Source: Auricularia sp. M13
Lineage: Eukaryota; Basidiomycota; Agaricomycetes; Auriculariales; Auriculariaceae
Assembly: GCA_037042915.1 (NCBI GenBank)
Contig: CM073198.1
Location: forward strand, 2,480,001 to 2,544,000
Reading direction: 5' to 3'
DNA: 64,000 nucleotides
A program made the position numbers and the translations under genes. Under the pieces are notes generated by a model. It did no database searches. It was given only the letters and a program-made list of their open reading frames with translations, and had not been told where the DNA came from. Positions 48,075-57,310 of this stretch are shown one piece after another; position 1 is the stretch's first letter, and each line of letters starts with the position of its first letter.

Positions 48075-48910
48075 CGAACGAGGGCCTACGCGCGGCAAAC
48101 GCACGAGTATTGGGTGTAGGGCGGGCCGATAGGTGTCGACCTCGGATGGCCTCCGTCAACTGCGACGATCTCCGCAGGGATGGCGATGACGGACTTGCCA
48201 CCAGCAGGGAATTGACGGAGGGCAGTCGTGCGATCCTAAAGAGGGCCTGCGCGCGCCGGGAGAGCCTGTAACCGAGGTCCTGTGGTCCAAATCCAAGGGG
48301 GTCCGAGGTCGGCCACCAATTTCGGGCATAGGATATCGGGGAGGGCAATATACGCTAGGCCATAAGCACGAGGGTTGTAGCGCCAGATCGCGCGCACTGA
48401 ACGCGCCCTGCGCGACGCCGAACGAGCGAGAGGCCGAGGAGATACTGCCGGAATAGCGTGAGATCGGCTGCTGGACGATATCGGCGCGCGATCTCGACGG
48501 TGACAGGAGCTCGCGACTAGCGGCCAACTGCGGAGGCGTGCGGACAGATTTTGCGCATCGAACGAGGTCCTGCGCGTCCCGAACGGAGAGGTCGCCGTGG
48601 TAGAACCGTCCGAACAAGGTTGCACCAAGTCCACATGAAGCGGGCCTGCGATCTCGGCGAGGACAGCGCGGGCGAACACGCGGCAAGCGAGGATAATGTG
48701 CGCATGGGCCGTGCGGTTCCAACGAGCCCTTGCGCGGGGAGAGCGGCCTGGTATCCGGCGAGGTGTGTGCGTCCGAGTGTAGGATTGCCGTGCTTGGCGG
48801 AGATTGGCGTCGCGTTCGATAGGATGAAGCCCGTTGACATTGCGGTCAGCAAGGAAAAGGTGCGCGCCGACGAGCCGCATCGAACGTGCCCTTGCGCGCG
48901 CGAAACGGAG
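48075..48910. repeat. About 160-bp periodic motif in the LTR-element interior (six copies)
   Basis: A motif like CGAACGAGG-CCTGCGCG, often followed by GGAGAG, recurs near 48084, 48245, 48404, 48567, 48726 and 48888, a spacing of 159-163 bases. The sequence between copies is only loosely similar. It looks like an old tandem array in which one core has been kept, or a structured RNA motif. Confidence 0.6.
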
Positions 48911-49494
48911 TAGAACTCGTCGAAATCGGGGCTCGGGTTCATCAGGAGTGCTGCAGGAGCAATGGAACCTTCGGGCCGAGCGTTGGGGAATCCTCCAAAA
49001 GTGCACCAAGGGCCCTGGGGTCCTGCAGAGGGTCGGGTTCCAGTGGTCCGGCAGGGAGGGGAGACCGAGGAGGGCATCCTGGTGGGGAATTGATGGTTGC
49101 CGAGGGGGACCGGCCGAGACCGGCAGTCATCGTGAACGTCGTCAAAAAGCAAGGGACAGGTCGTTGGGGACCGGGAATAGAGAGTGGAATGGTCGGGGTC
49201 ATGACCTCGGGGTCCGCGCTTGGTTGGGGTTCTACCCACGGAGGGCCGAGGTGCTCGGGTCGGGTTTGAGTCGGCGGACTTGAAAGAGAGCGAGGGTGTC
49301 GGCTGCGATATAGCGGCCACCAAGCGACCGGTGTGCATGTGGGTGGTCGCCGCAGGCGTGGGTGGAACCTCCGGGCCGCCACCGAGTGGAAGGGGGGGGT
49401 GTCCAAACGATATTCCGGAGGTGAGGGACGGATAAGAGGAAGAGGGGGAGAAGGGAACTGAGTACCCGGAGTGGACGGGGTAGGTTGGATCTTA

Positions 49495-50333
49495 TGTCAC
49501 GGTGTGCTGCATACACCACCGACCAGGAGGCATAGCCGACCAGGAAGGGTACTCAGGAGGGGAAGGTCGTACACATAACTGACCAGATCCAACCTAGGGT
49601 ACACAGCTCGGCGATAGCCGGTAACTATAGCGGGTCCGGAAGCAATGGAAGCGCAGCCACAACACACTACAAAGCGGACCGAGGTGCGGAATAGAAGGGA
49701 TGAAGATCAGGGCGACGACCGAGGGGAAAGACACAAATAGAAAGGACACCGAGGTACCGCGGCAACGCGAGGGGACAGCGGCGAAGTGAATGAAAGTGGA
49801 ACCACCGAAGGGGGTGACGAAAGGAAGGTGAAGGAAACCACACCAGACTAGAGTCCATGCCTATGGGGGGTATCGGGCGGGTATCTGGGAAGGGCCGAGA
49901 AGGGCGAGTGCAGCGACAGCTGCGCGGCGAATGGTCGAGACCGACCGAGGAACGCACACCGCGGCGCGGCGAGTGGTCGGGATCCACCATGGGAGTACTC
50001 TGAGCGAAGGGTCCGATCGTCCGAGAGTGCAACGGGCACTGTACCCAGGACCAAGACTGAGGATGGTGCCGAAGGCCAATAGCAGGCATGCACAGCCGAC
50101 GGCCCGAACGGCGGTGGGAGCACGCCGACGGTGCTGGGATGCATCGGCGTGGCGACGAGAGAGGGGTGACGTCCGGCGAGCGACTCCGAAGGGCATTGCG
50201 GGGGCGTGTCGACCGAGGTCAAGGGTCCAAGCGCGTAGCGGTGGTGGGAATGGAGGACGACGAGCACGGACTGAGCGTCGATAAAACAACGCGGGAGTGG
50301 CGTGGGCGAAGAACATCGCCAGGAACCGCAACA
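49495..50333. repeat. 3' LTR, 839 bp
   Basis: Direct repeat of the 5' LTR; ends CA directly before the TCAGC duplication. Confidence 0.93.
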
Positions 50334-50338
50334 TCAGC
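50334..50338. repeat. Target-site duplication, right copy (TCAGC)
   Basis: Identical to 45899-45903. Confidence 0.93.
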
Positions 50339-51259
50339 GTCCCTACAACCACAACCTCCTCACATAGTCTTTACATCTTCAATTGACACAGTCCATCACT
50401 GGATAAGTGACTGCCCTGCGCCTGAGCAGCTGCTAGGCGCTGAATATGCCGTCGGTAGCGGTTATGGAGAGTCCAAGTGGGTCGCGGATCATGTACGTTC
50501 ACTCTCTACATTTACCGTCCCGCTTTATTTACGCAAAACGCTCGACTTTCACAGATACTGTCGTACGCTGCAAACGAACTTGGACTACATGTCACGTCGA
50601 TCCGTATTTCGCAGCTGTGCGGTTCGCGTACGAATGGCTGTTGGAATGCGTCAGACTGGTTACCTCAAGTCGTGCGCGCTGGTTCGGTGTTGGGCGCGTT
50701 ACCTGCTGACCACGCCAGAGCGGTCGCATGGCTTCCGCTCGACATTGCGGCCAAGGCCGTGGGTCACGTCGCGTAGCTCACGAGTATCGAATATTGATGG
50801 TTTCTCTTTCAGGTTCTTCGCGCGCTGAAATCCTCGTCCCCTGGCTTCAGGATGCTCAATATCGAACACCCGAACAAGACTCAGTGGCGTCATGTCTTCG
50901 CCTATCTCTCCGACTGCGTCATACGCACTACACAGAGCACGATCAACACGGTCACTCGCTCCGAATGGCTCAAGATGCTTCAGGATGCAGATGCACGTCG
51001 GGAAGACAGTCCTCCTGAGAAAAACGTGACGCTACACATCGCTCAGTTCGTTCGGGATGGATGGGCAGATAAGTGGGAGCAATGGGGAGGTGATAGTCAT
51101 GGTGCCCGCGATGCAACCGGCGTTGCGCATCTGGAAATGCGGGCAATGCTTGAATTATTCCCAGAACTTTCATCCTGCGCCCCAATCGGGAAGGCTGACG
51201 CTGAGAGCTGGGTTGAATATTGGGCGTCGCATGGACTGTTTTCCAATGTAGTATTCTAG

Positions 51260-51933
51260 AGTTACTAGGCTTGCTGTGCTGGAGTTTTAGCAGACTGAAA
51301 TTTTCAATAGTCCAGATTCAGATGCAGGCTGAGGCTGTAATTGCTTAATTGCTACTTTAGACGCGTGTCGATTCTGAGTCGCGAGGCTCTCCAAGGTTGA
51401 AGGATAGCGCGCAGTGGTTCGCGACGTCCGAGGTGCATGGACATGGTTGAATTGGTACACGCCCGATCGACCGCTGCAGCTCGCTTTGTCCTCCTGTTGC
51501 AAGACGGGAATGCAACTGAGGTTCCAATACGTCGCGGGCCCGCTGGCGCACTGCCGCATCATCATTAGACGCTTCCGAGGCATCCTTCTCATGGGCTGAA
51601 CCGCGCATGAAACTAACGGCTTGATCGTCGGCGTGGAATTCGGTACTTGTAGACCCAATGCCCGTTCTGCACCGGAATTCGGTGGTTGAATCATGGACTC
51701 ATGTCGCGGTGCAAGCGGCAGTGTCGGATCCTGAATTCGACTTGCACAAACAAAGCCTGCAAACCATACGCAGCAGCGCCAGCTTCTGGCCAGTCAACAG
51801 AACGCAAGGCAGGCCAGTCGGCGGACATGCCTCCCGGAAACTTTAGAAGGCTATACCCCTGGGCGCTCTCCTTACCTCGCCTATATTACGCGGCCCGCCA
51901 TGCACCTGCGCTCACCCAGACGAAGACCGTGAT
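51260..51933. other. Intergenic between the NRPS-like and GMC pseudogenes
   Basis: No gene recognised in about 670 bases. It probably held the GMC promoter. Confidence 0.4.
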
Positions 51934-54304
51934 ATGCCCAAACTAATTCGTGACCTCAAGCTCGTCGGAGTATCCACCAGCAACAAGGACCCCGCCGCCT
52001 GGCCTACTTACGACGTCATCGTAGTCGGGGGTGGTACCTCAGGCTGCGTCCTTGCCAGTCGGTTGTCCGAGGACCCGAATGTTTCCGTACTGCTCCTGGA
52101 AAGCGAAACAGGTTCGTGCTTATATTCAGCATATTTCTAACCTAATTATCATGCAGCGGACAGGAAAGTTTCTTGTCACGCGTGCCCATGTTTCATGGGC
52201 TGCTCTTTCGTACCAAGGCCGACTTCAACGTTGCAACGACATACACGCCTAGAGGCGAAACACGTGTGCATCACTGGCCAAGAGGTATGCATAATGACCT
52301 TCCCGAACCTCAACGTGTTGATCGTGCTCGGCGTTCAGCTAGAATGTTGGGCGGATGTATGTTTTTGTGTTTCTCACGCAGACACATCTCACAGCAAGAA
52401 GGTTCTTCGATGAATGCGCTCATTTACCAGTACGGCTCGCCTTCGGACTTCAACGAATGGTCGTATAATGATACGCCCGGATACTCACACTGGAAATTCG
52501 ATCATTTCAAGCAGTCTGTGCCATTCACGTGTGATATACTTGACTGAACCAGTCCCAGGTATTTCCGCAAGTGCGAGAACTTGGCCGGTTCTACGATCGT
52601 ACCTGGCATTGATCGCGGGACTCATTCTACTACTGGGCCAGTCGAAGTCGGATTTAACAGTGACCCTGGGCCAATGTCAGCTCCGTTCATCGCTGCTTGC
52701 GCCGCTGCGGGCGTACAGCGGGATGTCGATTTTAATGGTGACGCTGGTACTCTTGGGGTTAACCAAGTACGTTGTCCCACACTTCCTGCGCAAGCGCAAA
52801 TCTAATATATTTTAGTTCAGTGAGCTACGTTGCAGTCGATCTGGTGGCCGCTGACGACTCGTGCAGTGACCTACGTCAACTCCAAGGAGAGCGCGTGTCT
52901 AGCGAGACAGCATACCTGAGCAAGAGCGTCCTTGGGCGACCAAACCTGAAAGTTGCTGTCGCTGCTCATGTTACTAGGATCATTTTCTCAAGCACCAGCT
53001 CGACACCTCGTGCGGTTGGAGTAGAATTCACCAATGGTGTGGGTGGTCCACGTTATGTTGCTCACGCACGCAAGGAAGTTGTGCTTTCGTACGTATTGCC
53101 TGCCAATAACTCGACGAGATAGTTCATCGCTCGTAGAGCCGGAGCCGTACACACGCCCCAGATCTTGATGGTCTCGGGTGTAGGTCCTGCCGACGTGCTG
53201 CAGTCGCACTCCATCGATGTGGTCAAAGCGCTTCCTGGAGTGGGCCGCAATCTTGCAGACCATCTCGTCATCCAGACCAGGTAGATATGCACATGTACAC
53301 TGGTTTCATTGTTGACAACGACTCAGGTATCGCGTCAAGCCCGAGTTTCGTACCAGTTCCTCAACATGAAGCCGGCTACATTTTGGTCCACTTTTCAAAC
53401 CCTCCGCGCTGTGGGCAAGTATTTCCTCGTTGGCAACGGCCCACTGACTTGTAATGTAAGACGCACCCAATCCGTGATTTTGCATTGACGCCTATCAGAA
53501 TGCGACCACTGCCGCCTTTGTGCGCACCGACGACGAGAAACTATTCAAATTGAACGACTTTCCACAGCCTGTTGCTGACCTGACTTCTGGCAAAACGTCG
53601 CCGGATATCGAAATTTATTCCTGCCCCATTGCGTGGAAGAACCAGAACATGGATCCCGTCGCGCCGGGTTACCTGGCCAGTCTTGGAACAATCCTGCTTC
53701 GCCCTCTCAGCAAGGGTTTTATTACACTGCAATCCGCTTCTCCTTTTGATGCACCGATTGTGGACCCTGGGTACGTGTTCAAGCTTACTGTGTCTGATGC
53801 AAGCTCATACGCCCGCATACGCAGATATCTGAAGGAGCAGCAGGACGTTAACTCCCTAATTGCCGCCGTGCGTTTGCCCATCGTATCACGCAAACCGAGC
53901 CGTTCAAGAGCTGCCTTGTTCGAATCACGAGACGAACTTGGACCACGACCTCGACAAATTGGACGACGCGCAGATGGCGGATCTTATTCATGAACGCGCC
54001 GAGACTTTGTGAGTGACATCTAATGCACAAGCAATAATTAATGGTTCTTTCCCAAGGTACCATCCAGCTGGTTCAGCGCATGGATCCTCTAGAACAGGAC
54101 GGTGTTGTCGATGGAAACCTTCGCGTTCATGGCATTTCCGGCCTTCGAGTCGCTGATGCTTCCATCTTTCCCACCATCATTTCAGGGCATCCCGTACGTA
54201 TCCCAGTCAATCCGATTGGCTATCATCGTTCATTCGCTCCACAGTCTGCAACTTGCATTGCCGTCGGAGAAATGGCTGCAGATCTGATTAGAGCCTCCTT
54301 CTGA
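51934..54304 (+). pseudogene. GMC-family FAD oxidoreductase (aryl-alcohol/choline-oxidase type), frame-broken
   Basis: Starts [19 protein letters not shown], then the FAD dinucleotide loop [20 protein letters not shown]. Further GMC landmarks are [57 protein letters not shown] (GMC signature 2, made by splicing out 53090-53136); [13 protein letters not shown]; and near the end DGVVDGNLRVHGISGLRVAD with ASIFPTIISGHP. Even after allowing for introns the conserved blocks fall in different frames. Small losses are needed near 52243, 52886, 53341, 53875, 53926 and 54078 (one or two bases each). Intact neighbours argue for a decayed gene rather than general sequencing error. The enzyme would have oxidised an alcohol with FAD and O2; the substrate is unknown. 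Confidence 0.78.
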
Positions 54305-54768
54305 ACACATGTACAAGTACCGTGTCTCGAAGGCGAAGAAATTTTCTGACTTGAACATAACAAGAGATTGACTGCTATCATCAAGGGATTGGAGCTCACA
54401 CTGAACGTCTGCATAGCAAACAGAGCTTAGTACCGCCGGAGGCGTGTGCTCGTATGGCTTCCTGCGGACGGGAACTGTCACACGCGTTCCTTTTCGGCCA
54501 ACCGCAGTCTGTGTTACTGTACGGACATTGCCCGTATGCGCAAGTGTGTCAGATGTGTCAACGCAGCGCTACCAAGCATCGCACGCCGATTGCGACTGCA
54601 CCCTTTCACGGTTCTGAGCAACACTAAACAATCGCTCCTCAGCAGACGATCCTGAAGCGTTTCTACCGGCACAGATCGGCGCTGGCATGTCCAGGGTCAG
54701 ATGGTTGGTTTATGAAGTGCTCGAAAAGTGCGGAAGTTTCAATCGACCAAGCGAGACCTTCCATCCAC
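54305..54768. other. Intergenic, no gene seen
   Basis: Between the GMC pseudogene and a DUF6533 fragment. No supported features. Confidence 0.35.
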
Positions 54769-55060
54769 ATGGAGATCCCTCAGCAAGTTCAGGCTCTGGT
54801 GGTTGGGCTTGGGGATATACGAGTTACTCAGTATATGGCCCTCGCTGCTGCGACCCTCTGGGTATGGGAATGGTGTAAGCAGGGTTCCCGAATCTACGTT
54901 AACTTACTGACTAAGGCTACGGCTGCTACCAAGTGCTGAACATAGGCGATGAAGTTTGTCTTGGCCCCCGGACCACCATGTCCCCTCGAAAGCTCTCGCT
55001 GAAGAGCCTCTCCCTCCCCCAGCCAACGGCTCAGGGCATAGAAGAATCTTTGTATTAATA
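54769..55060 (+). pseudogene. Truncated DUF6533-type membrane protein gene
   Basis: MEIPQQVQALVVGLGDIRVTQYMALAAATLWVWEW is the N-terminal helix of the same family as the gene at 32231 (compare SYIGVAALSLWVYDW). After an intron, LNIGDEV follows where the family has a T-L-x-x-E-V motif. The reading then degenerates and meets a stop near 55058. None of the remaining helices is present, so this is a 5' remnant. Confidence 0.55.
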
Positions 55061-55330
55061 ATATAAATGCTCGAAAATAGGGTCAAATTACGTCTGGAAC
55101 GTATCGAGAAGTCTAGGCAAGGTCACCATGAGGATCAGGTCGGCTAGCACACTGGGAAAGGACCCGCGCTCAATTCTAACCCCACAACAGGGGGATGGGC
55201 CCGCCAAACGGACGGGAAGCTGGCGGCCGTCATAGGCAACGACGGGGATGAGGACAAACAAAGCCAAGCCAACCTCGGCCCGATATCAGACCGCAAAGCC
55301 GGGCCACGTCACCCAGTCCTCCTATGCAAT

Positions 55331-55343
55331 CCCCCCCCCCCCC
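55331..55343. repeat. Homopolymer C13
   Basis: Thirteen consecutive C residues. The run length may be unreliable. Confidence 0.9.
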
Positions 55344-55791
55344 GCTGAAATCCATGCGAAAGTGGCCATCACCCTGAAGCACGCCCAGCAGGTCCCGCTC
55401 GTCGACCAAAGTCGCTATGGGTTCAAAAAATGGCGGCGCGCAGTACAAACACAGGGTCCAGAGCGCCGGACAAACATTGCAAGGGTAATGTACAGTCACC
55501 TACATGCACCGGTATTTTGAGCCGTCGACTGCTAGTCGACCGCGCTGCACTGAAGGCCGAAAGCCAGGCCCTCAATCGCCAGCCGGTCGGTACGAACGAC
55601 GGGTTTCCTAGAGATAGGCAGCCGTGACAGAAGGATAAACACACCCTCCCGAGGCAAAGTGGATTTCGGTAAACCCAAGACTCCCAGGAATGACGTGGCT
55701 ATTCCCCCTGCCCCTTGCTACCAAGTGCTCAAAGAGAATCTCGGTAGCTATACGCGGCCAAGAATGAGCGCCGGACGGCAAAAAGCGAACC

Positions 55792-55800
55792 TATAAAATA
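55792..55800 (+). promoter_or_regulatory. TATA box
   Basis: TATAAAATA, about 70 bases upstream of the ATG at 55869. Confidence 0.5.
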
Positions 55801-55868
55801 TATCTTCCGTCGCCTCTATCAATTTGCACACACCAGTCCCTCTACGTCTACCTTTCTCAACCCTCGCC

Positions 55869-56488
55869 ATGTCGTCCCACTCATCGCCAGCTCCTGTGAC
55901 ACCCAATGGTGACAAAGTACCGTCCGGGCAAGATCGCCTGAAACTAGCAGCAAACCCCGTCGTGTCTATGACAAGAATAGGCCATAGAAAACTCCCTGTG
56001 CCCGCCGTCCTCCAAGCTATTCCAGCTTTATCTCAAGAAGAGCTACAGCATCGTATCTCTAGAGCGTACGACTGTAATCCGTGGCTCAGGGAGGCGCTGG
56101 CAAAAAAATAAACGGGACCACACGCCCTCAGGATCATCAGCCCAAAAAAGCCGGAACGGTAAGAACGCGTAATTTTACGCTGAATCAAAAGTAACGCGAG
56201 CATGTAGACTTAGCAGCAGAACCAGCGCATCGACCAGCTGCCGCGCGCTCGAGGACCGCATCGAATAAAGCGCTTAACGCTCTGGATATCCAGGGCAAAT
56301 GGTGCCTTGGTGGCTGTGGACGGGTTTTCGACCGCATATCGGGCCGGACGAAGCACTGGCGGGCTTTCCCAGAGTGCCAAGCACGGCACAACCTGAGCGC
56401 GGCAAGCCGGATGGAGGAGGACGAGACTGAGGCAATGATGGCCAAACGAGAGAAGTTCATTTTCTGGAACCAAGACGAGCACCACTGG
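55869..56488 (+). pseudogene. Unrecognised gene with a Cys/His-rich C-terminal exon; probable frameshift in an A7 run
   Basis: The first part reads MSSHSSPAPVTPNGDKVPSG, then LPVPAVLQAIPALSQEELQH and RAYDCNPWLREALAKK, with a stop at 56109-56111 inside an A-rich run (56102-56108). If the run had one more A the frame would stay open to a good donor at about 56159 (gtaaga). From an acceptor near 56214 a second part reads DIQGKWCLGGCGRVFDRISG, then WRAFPECQARHNL, ending FWNQDEHHWGGRK at about 56500. The C-x3-C ... H-x6-C spacing hints at a zinc site. Either this is a 95-residue ORF that really ends in the A run or a longer gene with a one-base deletion; I favour the second. Repeat-derived origin is possible. 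Confidence 0.4.
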
Positions 56489-56500
56489 GGCGGTAGAAAA

Positions 56501-57310
56501 TAGCGCATGTAGAATATGGCTGCATGCCCAAAATGGCAGAGAATGCCAATTCCCCTTGCACAGCCACTGTGCGTTGGTGGCAGTGACAATCTCCGGCCCC
56601 CGGTCCCGGCCATGCGGGAGGCTGAGCAACTCTGCTCTGCACCATCAGCCAGGTGCGGCGCCGCGCACCCCCTGCCCTGCTCCCACACGCTTGTCCGCAC
56701 CTCTAAGCGACGCAGCAAGACTCGCGTGTCAGAAACTCAATGGCCAGCGAATAGCATAGGCTGTCCAGGGCCAACATCACCGACGCCGGTGCGTCTATCC
56801 AGCTGATGCGGACTGCGCAACACTGCCATCTCGGTGAAGCAGATCTGACCGCGGGCCACCCCCTTCGGTACTCATCCCGAACCTCCCAGTGCGCTGGCGC
56901 CGCTGCGCCAAGTGAGGCGGTGGATACTGCTGCCACGACCCCTCTGCAGCAGACGTTGCACTGGCCGAGAATGCGCGCGGTACGCCCGCCTTTCTAGCCG
57001 GGCATAAATTGCTTCCTGCTAACATGATGTCCTATAAGCCAATGACGGGTCCTCTAACTTGGTGACGACGACGAAACGCTGGTAAGCGGAATATTACGGC
57101 GGGTCTAACTCCATAGCGCTGATGGCGGGAACCAGCCACATCCCAAAGGGGACGTGATAACAAGCAACGGAGCCCGCCGCTTTTGGCCGCAGTGCCGTCC
57201 ATTCACTCGCGGGCGGCCTTGCGTCCAAGTGGTTTTCGCGATTTAAAAGACGGGCGCAGGTGAGCTCAACTTCATACAACGAATCTCCCACTTCGCTGAA
57301 CTCAGTCTCA
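56501..57310. other. No gene recognised
   Basis: Open frames on both strands are short and motif-free. An AT-rich TTTAAAA at 57242-57248 may serve the next gene. Confidence 0.35.

Larger units (their letters stand above)
45904..50333. mobile_element. Non-autonomous LTR retrotransposon, very recent insertion
   Basis: Two direct copies of an 839-bp LTR (45904-46742 and 49495-50333, offset 3,591) begin TG and end CA. They flank a 2,752-bp interior. The copies differ at only one base that I found (T in GGTACTGCGG versus C in GGTACCGCGG, near 46163/49755). The element is flanked by the perfect 5-bp duplication TCAGC. No gag, protease, integrase, reverse transcriptase or RNase H motif is present in any interior frame, so it must be mobilised by another element's proteins. 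The purine-rich run at 49434-49456 may relate to the polypurine tract but is about 40 bases from the 3' LTR. I could not identify the primer-binding site. It sits in the reductase exon of the NRPS-like gene. Confidence 0.93.
41489..51259 (+). pseudogene. NRPS-like adenylation-carrier-reductase gene, split by two insertions
   Basis: Without the inserts this would be a roughly 1,050-residue aryl/fatty-acid reductase of the NRPS-like A-T-R type. Such enzymes activate a carboxylic acid as AMP ester, load it on a phosphopantetheine carrier and release it by NADPH reduction. Start region: MIAPRNAVTLQRAGTGLFVP. Adenylation core: FVIHTSGSTDLPKAIPLRQK (A3), GYLKTLQVVV...ALNQNAGDKLVS, TEGGQIWQF. Carrier: DTDLFRQGCTRSVECWTY, then after the first insert IRNALANG and NVVYIYPTISQLSRF. 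Reductase: VLLTGTTGALGTYILSELL (NADP loop), VTSIVHCAWRLDFNLNLDSF, then after the LTR element IVFTSSIDTV, GYGESKWVADH (Tyr-x3-Lys), ISQLCGSRTNGCWN, ending at 51257-51259. Removing the LTR element and one target copy restores the frame exactly. The gene was probably functional until recently, apart from the carrier insert. Confidence 0.85.
55061..55868. other. Repeat-like intergenic region with a C13 run
   Basis: No gene recognised. It contains 13 consecutive C residues at 55331-55343. It ends in a TATA element (TATAAAATA, 55792-55800) ahead of the next small gene. Confidence 0.45.

Noticed and set aside
48075-48910. CRISPR-like array
   Set aside because: Repeats are too degenerate and too far apart (about 160 bp), and the genome is eukaryotic.
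48236-49338. Overlapping minus-strand frames of 257 and 273 residues in the LTR interior
   Set aside because: Arg/Pro-rich in all phases, no domain; the periodic motif explains their repeated look better than a gene does.
45904-50333. Helitron or DNA transposon as the identity of the 4.4-kb insert
   Set aside because: Long direct terminal repeats, TG...CA ends and a 5-bp duplication fit an LTR retrotransposon only.
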